DNA of 25,988 nt from a virus. Below are positions 1-5,884 of this stretch, piece after piece (within the stretch, counting starts at the first letter, position 1; each line of letters begins with the position of its first letter). The stretch covers positions 1 through 25,988 of the IMG/VR virus record IMGVR_UViG_3300014501_000063; one strand, written 5' to 3'. A model generated the notes under the pieces. That model did no database searches and was not told the origin of the DNA. It was given only the letters and a program-made list of their open reading frames with translations. The translations under genes and the position numbers were made by a program.

Positions 1-1
1 A

Positions 2-361
2 CCCGCACTTACACTTGCGCTGAACCTGCACCTGGCCGCGCAGACGCCGCGGGCGCATCTGGATCGCGCGGAGTGGGCGCTGCTTGCGGCCGATGCGGGC
101 TCGCGGGCGCTCGATACGTACTCGACCAGGCTGTCGCTCCGAGAGGGCGCGCGCGAAATGTTTCTCCCCGGAATCGTCGTCGACCACACATGGACGATGG
201 CGGCCTACAGCGGCGGCGTGGTGGCGCTCGATGGATGGGCCACAAACGAGCTTGAGCGACATCATCATGCGCGCCTGGCGCATGCGCTGCCCGCGATCGA
301 TATTGGCCTGGACCTGCCGTGGGCGATTCACAACCTCTATCTGCCGAGGCATAAACCGTGA
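2..361 (+). CDS. Unknown protein, 5' end outside window
   Basis: The frame is open from the first bases of the window and stops at TGA 359-361, so the gene begins upstream. About 119 residues are visible. No family is recognised. The visible part has an Ala/Leu/Arg-rich helical N-terminal half (residues near DRAEWALLAADAGSRAL) and a C-terminal half rich in Trp and His, including the run ELERHHHARLAHALP, then a short basic end (LPRHKP). Its stop overlaps the GTG start of the next gene by 4 bp (GTGA), which suggests translational coupling and membership of the same early-gene operon. An internal ATG at 158 could give a 67-residue product, but the GC-rich third positions continue upstream of it, so the longer reading is preferred. 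Function is unknown. Confidence 0.6.
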   Translation, partial: PALTLALNLHLAAQTPRAHLDRAEWALLAADAGSRALDTYSTRLSLREGAREMFLPGIVVDHTWTMAAYSGGVVALDGWATNELERHHHARLAHALPAIDIGLDLPWAIHNLYLPRHKP

Positions 362-639
362 CTGCACCCCTCGAGCCCGTTTGCCGGTATTGCCGGTGCA
401 CGGAAGCTGCGCCCTGCTGGGCGTGTCGCACGGGCCACGAGGGGGCCGTCTGGTCGAACGAGGAGCGGAATGTGTGCGCGGGTCCGGCATGCATGAAGGC
501 GGAGGCGGCACGGATTCGGGCGCTGCGTAAGCCGAAGCCGCGGTCGCGGTTCGCGGGCTGGGGTAAAGGTGCGATCGATATCCAGTTGGGGCTTGAAGAG
601 CGCGCCAGACGGCGGCGCAAGAGGAAGAAGGCGGCGTGA
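358..639 (+). CDS. Small Cys-rich zinc-binding-type phage protein
   Basis: 93 residues, GTG start overlapping the previous stop. The N-terminal half carries cysteines at residues 9, 12, 14, 20 and 23 (CRYCRCTEAAPCWAC) and further Cys in NVCAGPACM. This matches the general layout of small phage zinc-finger proteins of the pattern CRxCxCT...C..C followed by a second Cys pair. The C-terminal half is strongly basic and ends in a run of Arg/Lys (RARRRRKRKKAA), which would favour nucleic-acid binding. Seen: the cysteines and the basic tail. Inferred: a structural zinc ion and a DNA/RNA-binding or adaptor role in early phage metabolism. The exact function is unknown. The stop overlaps the next GTG by 4 bp (636-639). 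Confidence 0.7.
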   Translation: MTAPLEPVCRYCRCTEAAPCWACRTGHEGAVWSNEERNVCAGPACMKAEAARIRALRKPKPRSRFAGWGKGAIDIQLGLEERARRRRKRKKAA

Positions 640-894
640 GAAAGACGAGCGTGGGTGTGGTCGGCGGGGTATTGAGTTTCGCGTTCGCGGTCGGGGGGAC
701 TGCTGAGCGCGGAAGGGGTGGGGCGGGAGCAGAACAGCGCCAGGTGTATGGGCCGCGAGGCTATCTGCCTGGTCCCGGAAGGGTTGACCGCCCCAGTCCT
801 GAAAACAGGTGTCAGGTGTCAGGAAGGCGTGGAGCTGCTGAGTTCGAAATCGGACGGCGGCAAGACGCGGTACTTCTGGCTGGAAAAGCTCTAA
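636..894 (+). CDS. Small protein of unknown function, frame broken at a G-run
   Basis: Two pieces of one likely gene lie in different frames. From GTG 636 (GTGA overlap with the gene before) the sequence reads about 20 residues with a hydrophobic stretch (GVVGGVLSFAFAVGG) and GC-rich third positions. After the six-G run at 693-698 that frame loses coding character. The frame one base further on is open, GC3-rich and reads a convincing protein (motifs CLVPEGLTAPVLKTGV and DGGKTRYFWLEKL) to TAA 892-894. Removing one G from 693-698 would give a single 85-residue protein with an N-terminal membrane or signal segment. The sequence as given supports either the downstream piece alone (GTG 718 or ATG 748) or a frameshifted gene. 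The uninterrupted 636-908 frame is Arg/Gly-rich beyond the break and looks like a shadow. No family is recognised. Confidence 0.5.
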
Positions 895-953
895 AACTAC
901 TGCAGTAGAGAATAGCTCGTCGAGCCGCGTGGACACGGCCAGGGGAAAACACT

Positions 954-1712
954 GTGAGTATTCCGTTGATGGGGCTTGTGTGGACGTCGACCATGAAGGA
1001 CGCCACGGAGGTCGCAGTACTTTCCTGCCTGGCGAGTCACGCAAACGACGATGGCGAGAGCTGCTTTGCTGGAATTCCGCGCATCGCCAAGCTGGTGCGG
1101 CGCTCGGAGCGGACGGTGCAGCGGACGCTTGACGCTCTCGAGGCCGCGGGCTGGCTGACGGTTCTGCGCGGAGATGGTGCGGGGAATTTCACCCGGTACG
1201 AGATCTCCGTGGAGCAGTTAAAAGGGTGTCAGGATGTCACCCTTTTGAGGAAGGCGAAAAGGGTGACATTGGCGCAGGAAAGGGTGACATTGACGACACA
1301 AAAGGGTGACATTGGCGACACGCTCATATTGAAAGGAAACGTTAGTGAAACAAAAGCAAACGGGACACCCCCTCGCCCCCTCGCAAGCGAGGGGGGGAGA
1401 GGACTGAAGAACGCCCTGAACTACGCCGTTGACCAGGTGTGCTCTGCCCTGGCGGTGACGAACCGCAGAAAACATAAACTGCTTCGGGATGTGATTGCTC
1501 TCGAAGCCGAAAAGGGCGATCCGCCGGCAACCATTGCGCTGGCCATGATCGCCGCATGGAATGCGCAGGCCGTGAATTCGCCGGTATTGCGCGTGAAGCT
1601 GGGGCTCGCGCGGTTTTTCGGCGAGGGCATTTGGAAAGATGGGCGCCGCTGGCACTGGGACGAAGAGCAGCTGCGGCGCAACGGGCAGGCGAGCGTGGGG
1701 AGCGGGCGATGA
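954..1712 (+). CDS. Winged-helix phage replication initiator with origin repeats inside the gene
   Basis: 252 residues, GTG start with AGGGGA at 941-946, 7 bp upstream. Residues about 12-85 form a winged helix-turn-helix of the kind found in phage replication initiators (DATEVAVLSCLASHANDDG, then IPRIAKLVRRSERTVQRTL as the helix-turn-helix and GWLTVLRGDGAG as the wing). Residues about 88-150 are a low-complexity linker encoded by iteron-like DNA repeats. Residues about 150-252 form a second helical domain ending in ARFFGEGIWKDGRRWHW. The arrangement of DNA-binding domain, linker carrying iterons, then C-terminal domain parallels lambda O, whose ori lies inside the gene. Expected role: bind the internal repeats and recruit the host replicative helicase or its loader. 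An early transcriptional regulator is the alternative. The stop overlaps the next ATG (ATGA, 1709-1712). Confidence 0.7.
   Translation: MSIPLMGLVWTSTMKDATEVAVLSCLASHANDDGESCFAGIPRIAKLVRRSERTVQRTLDALEAAGWLTVLRGDGAGNFTRYEISVEQLKGCQDVTLLRKAKRVTLAQERVTLTTQKGDIGDTLILKGNVSETKANGTPPRPLASEGGRGLKNALNYAVDQVCSALAVTNRRKHKLLRDVIALEAEKGDPPATIALAMIAAWNAQAVNSPVLRVKLGLARFFGEGIWKDGRRWHWDEEQLRRNGQASVGSGR
1220..1320 (+). repeat. Iteron-like repeats inside the initiator gene, candidate replication origin
   Basis: Copies of AAAAGGGTGACA lie at 1257-1268, 1280-1290 (AAGGGTGACAT; the run begins AAA at 1279) and 1300-1311. A one-mismatch copy (AAAAGGGTGTCA) is at 1220-1231 and an inverted exact copy (TGTCACCCTTTT) at 1235-1246. 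The three exact direct copies continue with ATTGGCG or ATTGACG. Two copies are read as K/E-R-V-T-L and the third in another frame as K-G-D-I, so the DNA rather than the peptide is what is repeated. The first two copies face each other and could form a 9-bp stem hairpin. Confidence 0.75.
1317..1395 (+). other. A-rich segment and GC hairpin next to the iterons
   Basis: Immediately after the last iteron, about 1322-1362 is locally A/T-rich for this GC-rich genome (CATATTGAAAGGAAAC, GTGAAACAAAAGCAAAC) and could be the duplex-unwinding part of an origin. It is followed by a near-perfect inverted repeat, CCCCCTCGC at 1376-1384 and GCGAGGGGG at 1387-1395, with only 2 bases between. The role in replication is inferred from position by analogy with lambda ori. 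Confidence 0.45.
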
Positions 1713-1951
1713 GCGAGCGGGGTGGGGCGTGCCGGGCGCCGCGGTTTCTTTTGCCGGTGTTGGATTCGCTGCACAGGGCGTGCACGCACCTGGCCGGCCA
1801 GGTGAATTTTGAATCTTCGCGCGAAGTGTTTCAGGCCAACATCGACGCGCGGGTTTTGCTGATCAAGGCAGCGCAGAAGCTGCTGAAACAGTGGGAATTT
1901 ACGAGAGGGAAATATGCGGCCAAAGAAAAAGATTCTGCTGATCGATTCTGA
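1709..1951 (+). CDS. Small helical protein, unknown
   Basis: 80 residues. The ATG lies in an ATGA overlap with the initiator stop, so it is probably translated by coupling. A longer in-frame reading from 1556 would run inside the initiator gene and is not preferred. After a short N-terminal part the protein is predicted mostly helical (LDSLHRACTHLAGQVNFESS, ARVLLIKAAQKLLKQWEF) and ends in a charged tail. No catalytic motif or family is recognised. It overlaps the next gene by 38 bp, which may mean the real stop region is under dual coding or that the downstream start is used at low efficiency. Early-operon context suggests a replication or regulatory accessory protein, but this is a guess. 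Confidence 0.55.
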   Translation: MSERGGACRAPRFLLPVLDSLHRACTHLAGQVNFESSREVFQANIDARVLLIKAAQKLLKQWEFTRGKYAAKEKDSADRF

Positions 1952-2330
1952 TGAGACGCGGTGTTCTGTGCGCAGTTTCGTTTTAGCCAACCGCGGCTTT
2001 GCGGTCTACCCGGTGGCCACCGCGCACGAGGCGCGAGCGACGGCCGAGATCATCGATCCGGAGGTGATCGCGCTGGCGTGGCCTTTCGAGGGCGGCGCAG
2101 CGATGCTCGACGAGCTACATGCGCTGCGGCCCTACGCGGGGACGATGGTGATTGCCGACGAGCTCACGGAAGCCCCGGCAGATCTCTACGTCGACGCGAT
2201 CCTGCTGAAGGGCGCGTGCTCGCAGGCTGAGATCACGGACTGCGCCAAATCGCGCGCGGCGCGCAAGCGCGGGCCGCGGAAGCAGTGTGCGGGTGTGGGT
2301 GCGAGTGTGGCGATGGCGGAGGTGGCGTGA
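1914..2330 (+). CDS. Degenerate response-regulator receiver-like protein
   Basis: 138 residues, ATG with AGAGGGA just upstream (1904-1910). The N-terminal 110 residues follow the CheY receiver layout: strand 1 with acidic pair (KKILLIDSDE, D11 and D13), helix 1, GFAVYPVATAHEA as strand/helix 2, VIALAW as strand 3, MVIADE as strand 4, and AILLKGA as strand 5 with Lys99 at the conserved Lys position. The phosphoacceptor Asp expected at the end of strand 3 is missing (Trp-Pro there). The tail from about 111 is basic (KSRAARKRGPRK) and could bind nucleic acid. Receiver-like proteins without the phosphoacceptor are known as stand-alone pseudo-receivers. A phosphorylation-independent interaction role is inferred. 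It sits between the replication gene and the XRE regulator and overlaps the latter by 1 bp (TGATG). Confidence 0.6.
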   Translation: MRPKKKILLIDSDETRCSVRSFVLANRGFAVYPVATAHEARATAEIIDPEVIALAWPFEGGAAMLDELHALRPYAGTMVIADELTEAPADLYVDAILLKGACSQAEITDCAKSRAARKRGPRKQCAGVGASVAMAEVA

Positions 2331-2662
2331 TGCCAAAGTCGAAGACAGAAGAGGAGAGGCGCTTCGACATTGAAGTTGGAAGCCGCATTGAGCGCTTGCG
2401 GGTGGAGCGTCGCGTGAGGCAGGGGGAACTGGCAAAGGCTATTGACGTCACGCCGCAACAGCTCTACTCCTACGAAACTGGACAAAACGGCTGTCCATCG
2501 TGCCGGCTGCGCATGATTGCAGGCTTTTTTGGAATCGAGATTGGCGCGTTGGTTCCGGAAATTGACGTAACCCTCTGTTCTGCGGAACGGCCCCCGGTTC
2601 TATATCGCGCTGACCGGAGCGCGAAGCGCATGGTTGAGCTGGCGCAGAGGGATGCTCGCTGA
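2330..2662 (+). CDS. XRE-family helix-turn-helix transcriptional regulator
   Basis: 110 residues. The ATG at 2330 overlaps the previous stop (TGATG), with GGAGG at 2318-2322. A longer in-frame reading from 2285 lies inside the preceding gene and is rejected. Residues about 14-72 make a Cro/C1-type helix-turn-helix: IEVGSRIERLRVERRVRQGELAKAI, then VTPQQLYSYETG as the recognition part, and RLRMIAGFFGIEIGALV as the closing helices. The C-terminal 40 residues are unlike known sensor domains. Probable role: a phage repressor or late/early switch protein acting on the inverted repeat just downstream (2669-2699) or elsewhere. The target is inferred from proximity only. Confidence 0.8.
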   Translation: MPKSKTEEERRFDIEVGSRIERLRVERRVRQGELAKAIDVTPQQLYSYETGQNGCPSCRLRMIAGFFGIEIGALVPEIDVTLCSAERPPVLYRADRSAKRMVELAQRDAR

Positions 2663-2668
2663 GTCTGA

Positions 2669-2730
2669 TTGTAAAGTTGAACCGCCAATTAGTTTACAAA
2701 TGTTGCATTCGATCTCGACGCGTGTAGAGT
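2669..2730 (+). promoter_or_regulatory. Inverted repeat (possible operator) and candidate promoter
   Basis: A 7-bp perfect inverted repeat, TTGTAAA at 2669-2675 and TTTACAA at 2693-2699, lies just after the XRE gene. It is followed by TTGCAT (2703-2708), a 16-bp spacer and TAGAGT (2725-2730), which resemble -35 and -10 boxes. Together they could form an operator and promoter for the genes starting at 2852. The leader up to 2851 also holds a small hairpin (CGCCGG / CCGGCG, 2761-2777) and no Shine-Dalgarno for the 2852 gene. The assignment is by pattern only. Confidence 0.4.
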
Positions 2731-2851
2731 CGGCAATGGAACAAGAACATCTGAACCCGACGCCGGCAAGACCGGCGAGCACTGCGACAGTGAGCGCGTA
2801 GCAAGGGTAGGCTGAGCTGTCTCTCCATCCTCTTCCTGTGCACAAACTTCT

Positions 2852-3448
2852 ATGAGCAAAACCAGTGCGGATCGCCGTGCGGCGCGCGGCGTCAAGATCA
2901 ATCTCTTCGACTCCAACATCTCTCTCGGCTGGCGCGTAATTTATCAAGTGCGGCTTTCGCTGGCTCTGGAAAAGGTCGCGGCCAGGCAGTGGCGCGAGGT
3001 GTGGCTCACGAACGGCGAGCTGGCCGGCGTACAGCCGCTGCCGCCGAAACAGCAAAAGACTCTGCATCAAATTCTGGTCGAGCACTTGATCGCGGTGACG
3101 ATCACGCTGGCCGAGCTTGAGCGCAACGCGGGATTGTATGGCCGGTCGCACACGCTGGGCATGAGTGAGTGGAAGCGGCTGCGCAGGCACGTGGTGCGCA
3201 GAGGGCAGCCGGTTGAGCCTGGCGGAAAGCCGGTCTATTACGAGACGGGCCAGATCGCCGATCCCGAAGACGCGACGGAGCTGGCGATTGAGAAAGTGCG
3301 GTTGTGGCCGTATCCGGCCTCAGTGATAGGGACGGATAAACACGGGAAGCCGGTGTTCGGCGACAGAGCGGTGCGGGTGTATCCGCATCCACCACAGCGA
3401 CGTGGACCTGTCGCCCGGGACCCCGGGAGCATGCGGCGCGGGGGGTGA
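2852..3448 (+). CDS. Unknown phage protein
   Basis: 198 residues, ATG at 2852 without a visible Shine-Dalgarno. Codon third positions are GC-rich across the whole frame. The N-terminal 100 residues look helical and amphipathic (WRVIYQVRLSLALEKVAARQW and QQKTLHQILVEHLIAVTIT), the middle carries basic and Gly/Pro segments, and the end is Arg/Pro/Gly-rich (PHPPQRRGPVARD). No TM segment or catalytic motif is recognised. It is the first gene after the control region and overlaps the first small membrane protein by 4 bp (GTGA), so it probably belongs to the same transcript as the lysis-type genes. Function is unknown. Confidence 0.65.
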   Translation: MSKTSADRRAARGVKINLFDSNISLGWRVIYQVRLSLALEKVAARQWREVWLTNGELAGVQPLPPKQQKTLHQILVEHLIAVTITLAELERNAGLYGRSHTLGMSEWKRLRRHVVRRGQPVEPGGKPVYYETGQIADPEDATELAIEKVRLWPYPASVIGTDKHGKPVFGDRAVRVYPHPPQRRGPVARDPGSMRRGG

Positions 3449-3669
3449 GTGTGGGTAACTTCTGGCAGGTTGTAGCCACGGCTATCGCGCAGCTGGCGGT
3501 CGCGGTCTATGTTTACGGGAAACTGACGGAGCGTGTGCGCGGCCAGGGCATCGAAATCCGCGACATGAAAACGGACGTCAAGGATATACAGACGGACGTT
3601 TCGGGGCACGAGCGCCGCATCTCGCACATCGAGGGCCGGAAGGGAATTCCGCTCGGGGATGAACGATGA
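3445..3669 (+). CDS. Small membrane protein with coiled-coil tail, holin/lysis-type
   Basis: 74 residues, GTG start in a 4-bp overlap with the preceding stop. One N-terminal membrane segment (about residues 5-24, FWQVVATAIAQLAVAVYVYG) is followed by a charged helical stretch with a heptad look (IEIRDMKTDVKDIQTDVSGHERRISHIE). A single N-terminal TM plus a coiled coil is common in small proteins of phage lysis cassettes and in phage membrane accessory proteins. XhlA-like haemolysin proteins have a similar size but the reverse order. The stop overlaps the next ATG by 4 bp (3666-3669), linking it to a second membrane protein. Role as a holin partner or lysis accessory protein is inferred from size, topology and neighbours. 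Confidence 0.65.
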   Translation: MSVGNFWQVVATAIAQLAVAVYVYGKLTERVRGQGIEIRDMKTDVKDIQTDVSGHERRISHIEGRKGIPLGDER

Positions 3670-3902
3670 AGCATTTTGATCTGGCGAGCAAGAACGCAGC
3701 GCTCGCGGTTTTGCTTGTGATGTGGCTGCTGTTCTTTGGGGCGGCAATCGGATTCTCTCTGCACCCGGGAACCAAGGATCTCGCAGCCGACATGTGGAAG
3801 CTGTTTGCCGGCGCGAATATCGGTGTGGTCGCGCTGTTGAACAGCAATGCGAAGGGCAGCGCGGATTCAGATAAGTCGGACCCTACGCAACCGGGCGCGT
3901 GA
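3666..3902 (+). CDS. Probable holin (two-TM small membrane protein)
   Basis: 78 residues, ATG in an ATGA overlap. Two hydrophobic segments are visible: about residues 11-31 (AALAVLLVMWLLFFGAAIGF) and about 43-58 (MWKLFAGANIGVVALLN), separated by a short polar loop. The C-terminus is hydrophilic and charged (KGSADSDKSDPTQPGA). Size, two TM helices and position in front of a peptidoglycan-cleaving enzyme fit a class II holin, which forms membrane lesions that time lysis. No sequence family is recognised directly, so an unrelated phage membrane protein remains possible. Confidence 0.6.
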   Translation: MKHFDLASKNAALAVLLVMWLLFFGAAIGFSLHPGTKDLAADMWKLFAGANIGVVALLNSNAKGSADSDKSDPTQPGA

Positions 3903-3934
3903 TCGCGCCTGGGCAATCGAAAGCTTGTGCTGTC

Positions 3935-3985
3935 GCGGGCGACTCGCGAGTCCGAAGCGCCAGTAGCAACGCCCGCCAAGGCGGG
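3935..3985 (+). repeat. REP-like palindromic element in a gene gap
   Basis: The non-coding gap 3903-4003 holds nested inverted repeats: GCGGGCG (3935-3941) pairing with CGCCCGC (3970-3976), a 10-base perfect palindrome ACTCGCGAGT (3942-3951), and CCCGCC / GGCGGG (3972-3977 / 3980-3985). This is the architecture of REP/BIME-type elements or of a structured mRNA leader ahead of the 4004 gene. There is no T-tract, so it is not a simple terminator. Confidence 0.4.
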
Positions 3986-4003
3986 GGAAACACGGGGAGC
4001 GAT

Positions 4004-4339
4004 ATGAAAGTTTTCAAGAGTATCGGGCACTTCTTTGCGAATGCGATCCAGAAGCTGCTCGCGGCCGAGCCGACCGTCGTAGCTGATGCGACGAAGATCG
4101 AGGGAACGCAAGCAACAGTAACGGCAGTCAGCGCGGCAGTTCCGGTTTATGGGCCGCTGGCTGTGAATGTTGAGAACGCTGGTTACGCGCTGCTCGGCGA
4201 AGTGATTGCGGTTCTGAAAGCGGGCGGCGCGGCAGCCCAGGCGAAGCTCGCCGACGTGGGTCTCGACACCGCTGTGATCGCGACCGTAAAAGCGGTCGCC
4301 GAAGATCCTGCGATCGTCGCGGCTGGGAAGCTGCTCTAG
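4004..4339 (+). CDS. Ala/Val-rich small phage protein, unknown
   Basis: 111 residues from ATG 4004, with GGGGAG at 3994-3999. A longer in-frame reading from 3899 would run through the palindromic gap and is not preferred. The N-terminus is short and amphipathic (MKVFKSIGHFFANAIQKLL), the rest is Ala/Val/Gly-rich with alternating helical segments (VTAVSAAVPVYGPLAVNVENAGYALLGEVIAVLKAGG). It could be membrane-associated through its N-terminus. No recognised family. Placed between the holin-like gene and a membrane-anchored coiled-coil protein, so it is likely part of the same lysis or virion-associated set. Confidence 0.6.
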   Translation: MKVFKSIGHFFANAIQKLLAAEPTVVADATKIEGTQATVTAVSAAVPVYGPLAVNVENAGYALLGEVIAVLKAGGAAAQAKLADVGLDTAVIATVKAVAEDPAIVAAGKLL

Positions 4340-4343
4340 GCGA

Positions 4344-5042
4344 ATGGCTCGCGCGATACAAATTGCCGTGCTGGCGCTGCTGGCAAGTGTGGCAGCGCTG
4401 TGCGGCTTTGGTTGCTGGGGAGTTTACCGGTTTGAGAAATGCGTCTCTGCGCTGACCGCAGATTCGGATGCGTCGCTCAAAGCTGCGACGGTGGCGGAGC
4501 AAAAAGCCGCTGCCGTCGCGGATAACCTGAACGGCCTGGTTACGGAGACGAAGCCGGCGATTGCCGAGACGATCGCGCGCTTGAATGGCGCGATCGGCAA
4601 GGTGGACGAGACGGTTGCGGGACTGAATGAGACGGTTGCGAAAATCAACGCGCCGTGCGTTCCCGGGCCGTGTGGAACGGTCGCCGATGTAGCCAAGACG
4701 CTGAACACGTTTCGTTATACAGCGGGGCAGCTTGAGGTCGCGGCTAATCACGAAGACCAGCGGCTGACAGTGCTCGATAGCCAGGAAACTGAGTTGGTGA
4801 CGGATAGCCACGCGGATCTGACGAAGCTCGGCACGGCGATCGACGGAATCAACGGGCTGGTTACGAATCAGGATTTGGCTGGATCGCTGAAGCAGACGAA
4901 TGTGGCGCTGACTTCAGTCTCTGGCATGGCGAGCGAAACGGCGCAGGCCTGGCACGATTTTCTGCATCCGAAGCTACTGAAGCGAATTGAGAGCGCTGTG
5001 ACGACGTGGGGCGGCGCCGCGGCGAAGTTCTTTGTGCCTTAG
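4344..5042 (+). CDS. Membrane-anchored coiled-coil protein, possible spanin-like or lysis accessory
   Basis: 232 residues, ATG 4 bp after the previous stop. An N-terminal membrane segment (about 5-28, IQIAVLALLASVAALCGFGCWGV) is followed by a long stretch of heptad-like helices (about 35-105 and 120-215) with repeated DETVAGLNETVAKIN-type wording. There is one Cys pair in CVPGPCG in the middle. A single N-terminal anchor plus an extended periplasmic coiled coil is the topology of inner-membrane spanins, although at 232 residues it is longer than most. The alternative is a tail- or membrane-associated structural protein. No homologue is recognised, and the spanin idea rests on topology and on the muralytic enzyme two genes on. 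Confidence 0.55.
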   Translation: MARAIQIAVLALLASVAALCGFGCWGVYRFEKCVSALTADSDASLKAATVAEQKAAAVADNLNGLVTETKPAIAETIARLNGAIGKVDETVAGLNETVAKINAPCVPGPCGTVADVAKTLNTFRYTAGQLEVAANHEDQRLTVLDSQETELVTDSHADLTKLGTAIDGINGLVTNQDLAGSLKQTNVALTSVSGMASETAQAWHDFLHPKLLKRIESAVTTWGGAAAKFFVP

Positions 5043-5061
5043 AAGATTGCGGGAGACGAAG

Positions 5062-5388
5062 ATGACGACAAATCCAATCACACCCTTGACGCCCACCGAG
5101 ATCGCGACTCAGGAGCAGACGGCCGCGGCGGAAGGTCCAGTGAAGCGCGACCTGGTGGCGTTTGACCAGTTCGTGAATGTGCTGGCTGATGGCGATCCTG
5201 ACGAAACGATCAGTGCGCGCATGGCGCGCTGGGCGACTGAGGATGCTGGTCTCAAGCGCGACGTGGGCAGCGCGGTGTCGGCAGCGTTGAATCTAGCCGA
5301 GCCGGACCACGGGGCAAAGGCTGAAGCTGGCGACCTCGAAAGAGCGCAAAAAGTGGCCGCGGTCGAGCAGCAGGCGGAGGGCGCTTGA
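5062..5388 (+). CDS. Small acidic phage protein, unknown
   Basis: 108 residues, ATG 5062 with GGGAGA at 5051-5056. An in-frame start at 5032 would overlap the preceding gene and lacks this signal. The protein is soluble-looking, acidic and helical (AFDQFVNVLADGDPDETISARMARWATEDAG), with an Ala/Glu-rich end (ERAQKVAAVEQQAEGA). No TM segment, Cys or catalytic motif is seen. Its stop overlaps a TTG start by 4 bp (TTGA), coupling it to the muralytic enzyme gene. It may be an accessory or inhibitor of that enzyme, but this is only inference from gene order. Confidence 0.6.
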   Translation: MTTNPITPLTPTEIATQEQTAAAEGPVKRDLVAFDQFVNVLADGDPDETISARMARWATEDAGLKRDVGSAVSAALNLAEPDHGAKAEAGDLERAQKVAAVEQQAEGA

Positions 5389-5876
5389 ATAGCTTTGCGC
5401 AACAAGACGTGCTGGCGGCGTGTGAGTTTTACGGTGAGCAGTTGCGGGTTCCGGCGCCTCTCGATGGCGTGAAGGTGATGCGCGCGATCGCTTCTGTCGA
5501 AAGCAGCATGGGCGCGAATTGTGGGCCGCGTCACGAGCCGGCATATGAAGCGAACGGCGCGTTGTGGGCTCGTGTATCGATGGCGCCGCTGCTCGCGATT
5601 TATCCTCCAGTCGGGAATCCGCCGCAGTCGCCGGCTGCCATGAGCTACGGGCCGTGGCAGTTGATGTTCCTGAACTTTGAGCGCTGCTTCACGCCGCAAC
5701 AGCTGGAGACGGATATCGACGTTTGTGCGCGCGAGTTTGTGCGCTGGTTCAATAGCTACGTTGTGGGCGACAAGCCGCAAGACCTGGCTGAGATCGGCGA
5801 GATCTGGAACGCGGGTCATATCACACCGGATCCGGCGTATGTGGCGAAGTTGCAGGCAGCGTATGGCGCGGCGTAA
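5385..5876 (+). CDS. SLT-like peptidoglycan-cleaving enzyme (candidate endolysin)
   Basis: 163 residues, TTG start in a TTGA overlap. Three elements of the lysozyme-like transglycosylase fold are visible in order: a catalytic-type Glu39 in IASVESSMG, the GPWQ motif at 89-92 (SYGPWQLMF), and WNAGH at 141-145, which corresponds to the usual YNAG motif. The N-terminal helix and the helix around DVCAREFVRWFNSY complete the fold. Expected activity: cleavage of the glycan strand between MurNAc and GlcNAc. No signal peptide or TM is seen, so export would depend on the holin-like protein upstream. It could instead be a virion-associated enzyme for DNA entry, but its place after small membrane genes favours lysis. 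Confidence 0.7.
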   Translation: MNSFAQQDVLAACEFYGEQLRVPAPLDGVKVMRAIASVESSMGANCGPRHEPAYEANGALWARVSMAPLLAIYPPVGNPPQSPAAMSYGPWQLMFLNFERCFTPQQLETDIDVCAREFVRWFNSYVVGDKPQDLAEIGEIWNAGHITPDPAYVAKLQAAYGAA

Positions 5877-5884
5877 GAGAAGCA

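Noticed and set aside
698-908. Continuation of the 636 frame beyond the G-run
   Set aside because: After the run this frame becomes Arg/Gly-rich with A/T third positions, while the neighbouring frame looks coding, so only its first part was kept.
1220-1320. CRISPR array
   Set aside because: The repeats are about 12-20 bases with irregular 10-20 base spacing, mixed orientation and lie inside a coding gene, which fits iterons and not CRISPR.
1556-1708. Extended N-terminus of the small helical protein
   Set aside because: This part lies in another frame inside the initiator gene. The ATGA overlap at 1709 is the better start.
2736-2801. 21-codon open frame in the control region
   Set aside because: No Shine-Dalgarno, very short, and it spans a hairpin. 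It may be a leader peptide but nothing supports it.
3899-4003. N-terminal extension of the 4004 gene
   Set aside because: It would translate the palindromic gap into a Ser/Arg/Gly-rich stretch. The ATG at 4004 has a good ribosome site.
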